The translations under genes and the position numbers were made by a program. The notes beneath the pieces are model-generated. The model did no database searches. It saw only the letters and a program-made list of their open reading frames with translations, and was not told the origin of the DNA. Below are positions 12,372 through 20,689 of a DNA stretch of 64,000 bases, in pieces; position 1 is the stretch's first letter; each line of letters opens with the position of its first letter. The stretch is from Entomortierella parvispora (lineage: Eukaryota; Mortierellomycota; Mortierellomycetes; Mortierellales; Mortierellaceae): the NCBI GenBank assembly GCA_963573315.1, contig OY752152.1, positions 806,001-870,000 of the forward strand, given 5' to 3'.

Positions 12372-12602
12372 GCAAGAGGCGATGTGACCGGGACTAACGT
12401 TTTGTTAGTCCTGGCGGGCGACCTGCAAGAGGCGATGTGGCCTGGACTAACGTTTTGTTAGTCCTGGCAGAAGGTGGTCTCACGACGTGCAACGAGGCGA
12501 TGTGACCTGGACTAACGTTTTGTTAGTCCTGGCAGGGTGGTCTCACGACGTGCAAGAGGCGATGTGACCTGGACTAACGTTTTGTTAGTCTTGGAAGAAG
12601 GC
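12372..12602. repeat. Hairpin-core satellite array, orientation A (4 copies)
   Basis: Units start at 12372, 12425, 12489 and 12552, with periods of 53-64 bp. Each reads GCAAGAGGCGATGTGRCC, then a core ACTAACGTTTTGTTAGT, then CCTGGCAGAAGGTGGTCTC and ACGACGT. The core is an inverted repeat (ACTAAC/GTTAGT arms around a five-base GTTTT centre). The opposite orientation lies at 12948-13056 and 17937-18134. Confidence 0.9.
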
Positions 12603-12947
12603 GGTGTTCCTTCAAAAGGACTTCCTCTCTCGACGATCCAAGACCCTTCCCTTCAATCGCGTCCCTTCCCTCATAATCTCAAGCATCCTTTGCCAGGTCA
12701 TCATAATCAAATGGCTCGCGTTCTTCGTCGCGTTCACTCACCATATTCGAGCGTGCTCACCTCGTTGATTTTCTGTTCCTTTGCAGTTCACCGAGAAAGT
12801 CAGGGCTGCTTGATCAAAACAAAGTGGCCTGCATCTCTGCGACTATATTCGCTTAACATATTGCACTTTTGGAGAAGGTTCCAGCGAAGGGCCTTGCTTC
12901 CAGTAGAAGTCCTTTATTTCAAAATAAAAGAACAATTTGATATTCCC
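12603..12947. other. Unique spacer inside the foldback-like unit
   Basis: About 345 bp between two oppositely oriented satellite arrays. No convincing open frame or known motif. Together with its flanks it looks like a small foldback or MITE-like element. Confidence 0.4.
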
Positions 12948-13056
12948 GGTCACATCGCCTCTTGCACGTCGTGAGACCACCTTCTGCCAAGTCTAACAAA
13001 ACGTTTACTCCTGGTCACATCGCCACGCCGTGCTGCCAGGACTAACAAAACGTTAG
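12948..13056. repeat. Hairpin-core satellite array, orientation B, left part
   Basis: Two diverged units in the reverse orientation of 12372-12602, beginning GGTCACATCGCCTCTTGC. The last unit is cut at CTAACAAAACGTTAG (13042-13056) by the inserted element and resumes at 17937. Confidence 0.85.
13042..13056. repeat. Left copy of 15-bp putative target-site duplication
   Basis: CTAACAAAACGTTAG directly abuts the left inverted repeat. The same 15 bases in the same orientation abut the right inverted repeat at 17937-17951. Removing the element and one copy restores a normal satellite unit. Confidence 0.75.
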
Positions 13057-13386
13057 GCTCGACCCATCCTTTGCTCAAGCGCTTAAGGGCTTCCACCTCC
13101 CTACTCACGTGACGGAAGGCTCCAGATTGCTTTCACAAAGGCTGGTAAAAGAGTTGCCACTTTTGGCTGGAAAGTCCTATAAGGAAGGCGCACAAACCCC
13201 ATGCAATAAATTACATGCTGTAGAAGCCTGAATACTCCAATCATGCATACACGTGACTATAAGCTGCAACACGTGACTCTGATCCATTCGTTTGTCCAAC
13301 GGTCAAAAAAAAACGGGAAAAAACGCGGCCATGTCCTCATCCCATTCACTCGCTGAATTCGCCCCCATTCGAGTCTGCTATGGTCG
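13057..13386. repeat. Left terminal inverted repeat, 330 bp
   Basis: Begins GCTCGACCC and ends ATGGTCG. The reverse complement of 17607-17936 reads the same. It holds three CACGTGAC motifs (13106, 13250, 13270) and the helicase start codon (13380-13382), so it acts as the promoter of that gene. Confidence 0.9.
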
Positions 13387-15119
13387 AGATCGTTCCACAT
13401 GATGTTCATCAACAGTGCGCCTTGACGTTTCACGTCGATCCAAAGGAAGAACAGCTGGATGTAGTCGAGCATGTTGGCTTGGGAAGGGACTGTATCTTGA
13501 TAGCAGGCTGTGGATGGGGTAAATCCCTGACATATTTTCTCCCGATGGCACTATGGAAACATCGTACTATCCTTGTGATCTCTCCATTGAAGTCGCTTGC
13601 CCAGGATCAGCACAGCAAACTCACCAATCTTAAAATCCCAAGTATAATCATCAAAGGCGACACCCCTATACATTCCTCGCTGCTCCGCTCATTGGCCACA
13701 GGCGCTTACAGAGCCGTGTTTTTGTCCCCGGAGATCATATTCAGCAGCCGGCGCCTAAGCAGTCTCTGGGACATGCCGGAGTGGAGGAAGCGGCTGTTGG
13801 CGGTTATAGTTGACGAGGCACATTGCATTACCTCATGGGGGGATGGTTTCAGGAAGGACTACAGCAAAATTGGTATGATCCGGAGTATGGTATCACCAAC
13901 AACAGGATTCATTGCGATGTCTGCAACTCTTCCATCTGGCCCTCTTGGGCAAGTCAAAACGAGTCTCCGTTTTTCCGAGAATACCACAGTTATCAACAAA
14001 GGCAACGACCGACCGAACCTGCACTACATTGTTCTGGAACAAAAGCACGCGTCGAGAACATTCAAGGACTTGGAATTCGCTCTGGACGGAACCAAGACTA
14101 TCGTCTATTTCAACAGTATAAACGACGTTCTGGCTGCTGGAGAGTTTCTACGGTCTCGAAACTCAGGTATTCGAATCGCTGTTTTTCACGCTGTATTTTC
14201 GGATGCGTACAAGTCGCGTGTCATGCGGGAGTTCAACGACAACCATATCGACCTGCTTCTGTCCACTGAAGCCGCTGGGATGGGATGTGATATTGGTGAT
14301 GTTAAGGTCGTAATACAATGGGGATATCCTTCAACAATATCATCACTTATCCAACGCCTTGGTCGCGCAGCGCGTAATCCTGATATCTTAGGGCAAGCAA
14401 TTCTATTCGTTCCGAGTCGTGCGCCTGACAAAGCCAAGATAGATAGCGATATCTTTCGATACGTAACTACAAAAGAGTGCCGCCGTAAGGTCTTGAATGA
14501 TATTTTCGACAACGAGGACATACCTCGATATCCGGAGTATCCCTGTTGCGACATTTGCACTCCTTTTGAGCCGCCGGTTGTTAATCGACAAGAACAAGAT
14601 GACATCGACGACAAAAACAATGTTGCGGAACCTGCAGCAAACGAAAAGCCACCATACCAAGGACGAACGGAAATAGAAAAAACGTGCTTTCGTCTAGCAA
14701 TCAAAGGATGGAGAGACGCTACCTTCAAGCGCGACATTCAGTCTATCAGCGGGTGCCTAATATCAGCAATTGTCATAACCGATAAAAACATTGAGATACT
14801 TGTCGCAAAATGTAGGCACATTACGAGCCCACAATCTGTTTCCAAGCTCACAGCTAATACCTGGGAGGCCTATGATGAGACTTACAAAGACCAGCTAGGC
14901 CAAATATTGGTCGAGCTCAATATTATCATCCAAGCAAGGAGAGAACGGGAGAAAGGTAGAAAAAAGGAGGAGAGGAGCAGGACCCATTCAACCACTGTTA
15001 CTCAAGAGGATGAGGACGTCTCAAGCACTACTGGAGCAGGAGCTCGTCAAGATATATCCAGCGTGTCGCCTCAGATACCCGAGCCGGCGCCCATTCCAAA
15101 GCGCCCCCGTCACAACTAG
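13380..15119 (+). CDS. RecQ-like superfamily 2 DNA helicase
   Basis: Single exon, 579 residues. Superfamily 2 motifs in order: Walker A variant GCGWGKS (43-49), motif Ia ISPLKSLAQDQ, DEAH box (145-148) in VIVDEAHCI, motif III MSATLP, motif V STEAAGMGCDI (295-305) and motif VI QRLGRAAR (325-332). DEAHCxxxWG with motif VI QRxGRAxR is the RecQ pattern. A PCCDIC cysteine cluster near residue 395 may be a reduced RecQ zinc site. No clear HRDC domain; the tail is charged (EKGRKKEER). It probably unwinds DNA 3' to 5' with ATP. The start codon is in the terminal repeat and identical to that of the partner gene, which suggests that the helicase serves the element, for instance at the excision or replication step. 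Confidence 0.85.
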   Translation: MVEIVPHDVHQQCALTFHVDPKEEQLDVVEHVGLGRDCILIAGCGWGKSLTYFLPMALWKHRTILVISPLKSLAQDQHSKLTNLKIPSIIIKGDTPIHSSLLRSLATGAYRAVFLSPEIIFSSRRLSSLWDMPEWRKRLLAVIVDEAHCITSWGDGFRKDYSKIGMIRSMVSPTTGFIAMSATLPSGPLGQVKTSLRFSENTTVINKGNDRPNLHYIVLEQKHASRTFKDLEFALDGTKTIVYFNSINDVLAAGEFLRSRNSGIRIAVFHAVFSDAYKSRVMREFNDNHIDLLLSTEAAGMGCDIGDVKVVIQWGYPSTISSLIQRLGRAARNPDILGQAILFVPSRAPDKAKIDSDIFRYVTTKECRRKVLNDIFDNEDIPRYPEYPCCDICTPFEPPVVNRQEQDDIDDKNNVAEPAANEKPPYQGRTEIEKTCFRLAIKGWRDATFKRDIQSISGCLISAIVITDKNIEILVAKCRHITSPQSVSKLTANTWEAYDETYKDQLGQILVELNIIIQARREREKGRKKEERSRTHSTTVTQEDEDVSSTTGAGARQDISSVSPQIPEPAPIPKRPRHN

Positions 15120-15170
15120 TCGTCCCTTTTATTAAACTTGATATTGGGGAGAAATGGATGGGCAGAAGTT

Positions 15171-17613
15171 CTAGAGATCTAAGATATTCGCCCCTTCCCC
15201 AATATATTGGCGATATGTATCCCTATCAAAATTTGGTTCCGCATCCTCTCCTTGATCCTCTTCATCCTGTTCAAATGGAGATTTAGAGCTTCTCTCTCTG
15301 AATCGAACGACCCGTTCATTCTGGAGGTTCTCAATCCCTGTCTTCAAAAGATCTACCACCGCTGATACGTCCTTACTCAATTGAGGCCCAGGCGCCGACT
15401 CAAAAATCCTGTGTTCTTGGAGACTTCGGACAATACGGTCGATATCACCGGCAGCAGCATGCTGGCTGTGGAATGTACTATTGTGTGTTATTGAAAACTC
15501 CTTGTGGATTTTGTTGGCGACTTGGGAAAAGACTTCAATATTGGGGGAAATACACTCTGCAAGAAACTCCCAAGACGAATTACCACCTTTAGCCGCGTGG
15601 ATGACTTTTACCAGTAAATTACAATGCTCTTGATAAAGATCCGCCGGCAGCCATCGATTCTCTTTTCCCGTTGTATTCACAAGCCATGATGACATGAGAG
15701 CCCTCTTGGCCTTTGCTGTCCAGGCATAGCGCAGACCGCAGTGGAGATGTAGTAGTTCATTCGCGTAGTTTTTTGTCGATGAAGACTGAACATAGATGGT
15801 AATCCATTTCAACGACTCTTCGATCCTGCCAATGTCCCCCGATCGGATTGCGTCAGATAGATCAACATACAGAAGTGCATCACGGATGAAGAGGGATGCA
15901 TTCCTGTCGGCCACCTTTTGCATGCCTTCCAACGAGGCTGGGTCAAGGTAGTGTTTAAGCATATTGTCGACTGTAGTCTTGACTTGATTCCGCAAGCTCG
16001 CCTTGGTATGCCCTGTAGCCATTTCGTCCAAATTCTCGATCCCAAATTCTAGTTGCCAAAGGCGCAATATCATACCATCAAGTGTATGGCGGATGAGCTC
16101 GTCCACTGCGTGGAAATCGTGGTTTTTAACACCAACCCGCTTCCGCTTTAAGAGGTCTATGATCTGAGCCAGTGACCCTCCTGTATCAGGCGATCCGTGA
16201 TGGGTGCTGAGGATGGTCTTGGCAAACATCATTTGGAGGTGGAAAAGTTGAATGACTGGCACCGCCCATTTGAGTTCATCAAAAATCGTCTCGTCGCCTG
16301 CTAGCATCGCCGTCGCAGATCGGACCCGACTGATTGTCAACTGGTCGCCTGCAATGAAATGATTCTGGTCCTCCTTGAACGAGTTCTTGTCTAGTCCTAC
16401 TTGTTGGCGGACATGGTCCATGATTTGCTTGTTGCCTTCAACTGTTGACTGGTCGATATGCATTGCCCGTAAAGGGTAGGTCTCTGTCTTCACGGGCTTC
16501 AAAAGGTCTATGGCTGGCTTGGGATCCGAGCAATTCTTGAAAGTATCCTTGTGGTGCCGAGTAAGCACATCGATCAGATGATATTTACGGGCCTCATTGA
16601 GAACGGCACAGCCTGCTTCATCTGGTATGAGATCTCTAAACCGAAGCCGGCGGTAAAAATCCTCAGGTTTCCTCATGGGCCCAGGGTTGTCACCAATTAC
16701 AATTGTGGCAGTAGTCCCGTTTTCGAAGGTATCGCTGTTGTTGATCCGTTGATCATATTTTTGGAACCGTATGTTGATGTTGTCGTAAAGGATCATCCAC
16801 TGCAGGTGAAAGGCTGCGTAGCGGGCCCGTGATAATGAGTCATTAGACAGAGTCCTCAATGATGTCAGGATGGAGGTATAAGAAACTGAAAGTCCAATAC
16901 GGGACATGACTTCGATAACCTTGCGTGCACAGCCTTCCTGGAATAGATATAAACCAAAAATTTGTTGGAGTAGATTGCATCTCACATTCCTTCGGAATAG
17001 AATGATGCTGGTAATCGTCTGCAGGTTATGATACGATCTTCCGTCGCCAGTGATTTTATCCAGGACATAGAAACTGTGAGGCGCGTGCTTGCTGAGATGG
17101 GTTGAGAAGGTTCTCATGGCGAAGTTGACCAAATCTTGCTGTCGAACCGAAACGGATGAAAGATGTAGGTTTTGATTTTTAGAAAGCGCGTCAACCTCGG
17201 TGCGCATCCTGTCCGCAACCATATTTGTAGCCACTTTTAACAGCTCGTCGTCCTTGTCGATGTGGGAGCTCCAATTGTTCAGCAGCAGTACGTGTGTGCC
17301 TGCCTTGTAAAAGTTGGATCTTTTGTGTCGGATTCGGCCCGTATCTGGTTTCTTCGTGTCGAAAAAATACAGCAGGAACTCGGACATTGTGATCCTTTCT
17401 TCTGACATTACGCGAAGCACATTCTCGACGGAACGGGCGAGAGGGTCGCCTGCACAGTCTACAAACACGAAGTCTGCGAGAACAGAAAGTTAAACCATTG
17501 TAGAACGGTAGACATCGCTTTGGCTACTCACTCAACTTACTGCGACTATCAGTTAAACGGATTGGTGAGAAACGCCGAGCTCGTCGAGGGGCGGTAGGAG
17601 CCTTCCCGACCAT
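15171..17613 (-). CDS. DUF6589-like protein, candidate transposase of the element
   Basis: Two exons on the minus strand, 17613-17541 and 17473-15171, separated by a 67-bp intron, give 791 residues. The first exon (24 codons, basic, MVGKAPTAPRRARRF) starts inside the right inverted repeat. The body carries features I associate with the fungal DUF6589 family: a YDNINI motif (Asp255), NGTTATIV, an MHIDQSTVEGN motif (Asp365) and GDQLTISRVRS (Asp401), followed by LFHLQM. The tail is acidic. Conserved Asp residues in a predicted alpha/beta core make a DDE-type RNase H fold plausible, but this is inference. Convergent with the helicase gene; the 51-bp gap means the transcripts probably overlap at their 3' ends. 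Confidence 0.75.
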
Positions 17614-17936
17614 AGCAGACTCGAATGGGGGCGAATTCAGCGAGTGAATGGGATGAGGACATGGCCGCGTTTTTTCCCGTTTTTTTTTGACCGTTGGACA
17701 AACGAATGGATCAGAGTCACGTGTTGCAGCTTATAGTCACGTGTATGCATGATTGGAGTATTCAGGCTTCTACAGCATGTAATTTATTGCATGGGGTTTG
17801 TGCGCCTTCCTTATAGGACTTTCCAGCCAAAAGTGGCAACTCTTTTACCAGCCTTTGTGAAAGCAATCTGGAGCCTTCCGTCACGTGAGTAGGGAGGTGG
17901 AAGCCCTTAAGCGCTTGAGCAAAGGATGGGTCGAGC
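17607..17936. repeat. Right terminal inverted repeat, 330 bp
   Basis: Reverse complement of 13057-13386 with no mismatch that I can find. It supplies the promoter and the first two codons plus one base (Met-Val-G) of the DUF6589-like gene. Confidence 0.9.
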
Positions 17937-18134
17937 CTAACAAAACGTTAGTCCCGGTCACGTCGCCTCTTGAGTGTCGTGGACTAACAAAACGTTAGTC
18001 CACGTCACATCACCTCTTGCACGTCGTGAGACCACATTCTGCCAAGACTAACAAAACGTTGTCCTGGTCACATCGCCTCTTGCACGTCGTGAGACCACCT
18101 TCTGCCAGGGATAAGGAAACGTTATTACTGGTCT
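17937..18134. repeat. Hairpin-core satellite array, orientation B, right part
   Basis: Begins with the right copy of the 15-bp duplication (17937-17951). About three to four units follow with cores ending near 17999, 18060 and, degenerate, at 18108-18131. This continues the array interrupted at 13056. Confidence 0.85.
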
Positions 18135-18356
18135 ATCCCCATGGCCATACCTTCAGAACATAAGTCATTACCTCACAACCGACCCTCCATTGCTTCAGGG
18201 GTTGCTTGAATGACTCTTATTGATTGCAGTTGTGACATGAAGCACCTGATATCTTGTTGTTTACGTTTACGAGCAGAGGAAAACCTCAGGGGTGGAGCAA
18301 TAAATTGGCGTTCTTCACATTCTTCTTACATCAGCCGCCACATTAGTTCAATCACA

Positions 18357-19820
18357 ATGTCCACCAGTAATGATCCTGCTCTTGTGACATGTCTTATCTG
18401 TGGGAAACTGATGAAAGGTGAAGGAAGTCTCCGCGCACACAGGATGGTTTGTCACGACGGAGAATCCTATCGAATCGAAGCACTGAAGTGTCTCTGGTGC
18501 AGTTCAGTCCTGCAGTCAAGAAGCGGTCTATCTAAACATATCATGAAGTGTGAAGGTGTGAATGGAATTACTTACCCCTGGAAGTGTCCCCACTGCGATC
18601 AGGAGTGCGATACGACGAAGGCAATCAGTACCCATTCTCAATCTTGTCTGATATGGGAGCAAGACACCAGCAATAACGAGAGGACGCTCCTCGAATTCGA
18701 TAAAGAGTTACTGCAGATCACCAGACACCCTGCAACAGCTCGCCTGAGCTCTGAATTGTTTGAGCCAGCAGAAGTGAGGTTGGAAAATGGAAGCAGGGCT
18801 TTTGCATTACTTCTCAACAACGGATCCTACCAACTCGAGGGAGGCACGGTCGCATTCATACGACCTTTAAAGAGAAAACGTCCCCACATTGTCGAAGATA
18901 TCAAGCTCGAAGTTGCCTTGAAGGCACATCCATTTGGAAGACTGGTGGATATTGCAGATTATGAGGAGGCCAAAGGAGAAGAGGCGATCTGGACAATGGG
19001 ATACCGAGGAAATGGCATGCTGATTTCACGCACTCTGACTGGCCTTATGATCCAGTCCAAGGAGAAAGTCCTGACGTGTTTCAAAGCTGAGGTGTACGGT
19101 CGTCTGCCCAGTGAAGACGCGCACGGACAAGACATTGCATTGCCAATGCGCGCCTCGTTCTGCGTCAAAAACTCGTGGCACGACAACACCCATAAAGTGC
19201 TCATTGGAACTTTGACGTGGAATGCGTTGTTAACGATGTCTGTCATTCTGACCAGCGGAGAGGTCATCGTGGGGCCAGACAATAACTCCTTCCACCCACA
19301 TGAAAGCTCCCATGTGTGGCTCAAAAAAAATGGCGGCCAGGACAAATCAAATAACCTTGAGAGACAAACGAGATCAAAATTTGATGTCTCATCCACATTC
19401 GAGTGGTGTGCAGCAGCCGATCCCCTCTTCAATCACATCAAGACAATTCCTGTTACATTGAAGACACTTTGGGAGTACAAGATCCGCAGCCCCTGGACCG
19501 GCGTCAAGTTGGCGGCTTTCATTTTTTTTAATTTGTACACTGAACGTAAACTTGTTAAGACGGACGTAGAGAGCAGCCTGGGGAAGACTGTTGCCGGAGG
19601 AGGTTCAAGTGGCGCAGGGTCCGATATTGTAAGTATCGTTGTCGAACTTGTTCAAGTAATGGCGAATGAAGAGACAGTTCCGGTATCTGCGGACGCCAAT
19701 AGGGTCTTGACGATGCTTGCTTCGAAGGTTCAGGGAGAAATCTCAAACTTGAATAAGGAGAAGGTGACAAAGGCCGTTGAAAAAAGGATCACTAGTATCC
19801 TCGAGCACGATGGAAACTGA
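18357..19820 (+). CDS. Protein with three N-terminal zinc fingers, unknown function
   Basis: Single exon, 487 residues from the ATG at 18357; the open frame extends 49 codons upstream, but the start MSTSNDPALVT immediately precedes the first finger and is preferred. Finger 1 is C2H2 (Cys12, Cys15, His28, His33). Fingers 2 and 3 are C2HC (Cys45, Cys48, His61, Cys65; Cys77, Cys80, His93, Cys97). Residues 140-390 form a domain I do not recognise, with LNNGSYQLEGG, WTMGYRGNGMLISRTLTG and ILTSGEVIVGP. The tail is Ser/Gly-rich, then helical. A decayed relative lies at 20690-21780, so the gene belongs to a small dispersed family, which would fit an accessory or transposon-derived DNA-binding protein. 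It lies outside the inverted repeats of the neighbouring element. Confidence 0.7.
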   Translation: MSTSNDPALVTCLICGKLMKGEGSLRAHRMVCHDGESYRIEALKCLWCSSVLQSRSGLSKHIMKCEGVNGITYPWKCPHCDQECDTTKAISTHSQSCLIWEQDTSNNERTLLEFDKELLQITRHPATARLSSELFEPAEVRLENGSRAFALLLNNGSYQLEGGTVAFIRPLKRKRPHIVEDIKLEVALKAHPFGRLVDIADYEEAKGEEAIWTMGYRGNGMLISRTLTGLMIQSKEKVLTCFKAEVYGRLPSEDAHGQDIALPMRASFCVKNSWHDNTHKVLIGTLTWNALLTMSVILTSGEVIVGPDNNSFHPHESSHVWLKKNGGQDKSNNLERQTRSKFDVSSTFEWCAAADPLFNHIKTIPVTLKTLWEYKIRSPWTGVKLAAFIFFNLYTERKLVKTDVESSLGKTVAGGGSSGAGSDIVSIVVELVQVMANEETVPVSADANRVLTMLASKVQGEISNLNKEKVTKAVEKRITSILEHDGN

Positions 19821-20689
19821 TGAGTTTCCGAAGGATATACCATTGTATTATGTTAATGTTTGGACAAGGGAGCAGGCAAATCATTCAGTAAATTCCGCTT
19901 AACAACATCGTCACTGTCTCCACCTCTCAGAATATTGCCCTCATCGATTCTCGAAGGGGTGCCAGCATGCAAAAAAGTCGATAAACAAGTAAGGATGTCG
20001 CCGTGATGGTGCTCCGAGATTTAAAACAATACAGTTCCAGCGTTCTGTTAGAGATCACAATCCCGGTGGTTTCTTCCACTCCTTTCTTTTGCTTCGTCTC
20101 TTCTTTCGCTTTGTCTTTTCTTTCAAGGACAGACCGGCGGTCCTCTAAACAGAGTAAGAATCCTGCTCGCGATTGAGGACCCGTCATATTGCAGGCACTG
20201 GAACTTGTGGTGGAGGTTGGAGGTTAGAGTTTGGTTGTATCCAAGGGAGAGGGAGATGAAAGGTTAGGTCGGGCCATGTATTCCCAGATACGAACTATCT
20301 CCAACCATTACTTGATGTGGTTCGAGTTCGATAGAGCAATTGCCATTGGCAGTGTATCGCAGAACCTCCCAGTTGTGCAGCCCCCGAGGTCAATTCGTCG
20401 CGACAAAGAATCTATCTACCCTAACAAAAACCCAATGTTCTTACTGGCCATGAGCCCCCCCCCCAGACATTTGTTAGTCCAACCAGAAGGTGATCCTTCC
20501 TTTGATGTGAAAGAAGGGACGTGACTTGGACTGATCCAAATATCAGTTTGCTTCTAACTTGTGCATGCAGTCTAAAATACCCCGTTCATCGCATCAAAAG
20601 TCTGCAAGATTGAGAGTCAAGTCTAAGAGGGTGTCGTTGTTGCATTCTTTTGCTTTTGTCCTCATGCAGTTTTTCGACATGGCCACAAC
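19821..20689. other. Intergenic region with a satellite relic
   Basis: No supported gene. Around 20468-20540 there are phrases close to the satellite of 12372-18134 (TTTGTTAGTCCAACCAGAAGGTGATC and, nearby, CGTGACTTGGACTGATCC), which look like an eroded unit. Confidence 0.35.

Larger units (their letters stand above)
13057..17936. mobile_element. 4.88-kb inverted-repeat element with RecQ-like helicase and DUF6589-like protein
   Basis: Bounded by 330-bp inverted repeats (13057-13386 and 17607-17936) that I read as identical over their whole length, including two homopolymer runs. It is flanked by the 15-bp direct repeat CTAACAAAACGTTAG. Between the repeats are two convergent genes with stop codons 51 bp apart. 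Both start codons sit seven bases from the inner edge of the terminal repeats. The insertion interrupts a satellite array, and the array reads through cleanly when the element is removed in silico. These are the marks of a complete DNA transposon that inserted recently. I know no described superfamily with a RecQ-type helicase and a DUF6589 protein as its two genes. Confidence 0.8.

Noticed and set aside
12372..12602. Regular repeats with unique-looking gaps, superficially CRISPR-like
   Set aside because: The genome is fungal, the whole unit repeats, and the gaps are not distinct spacers; it is a satellite.
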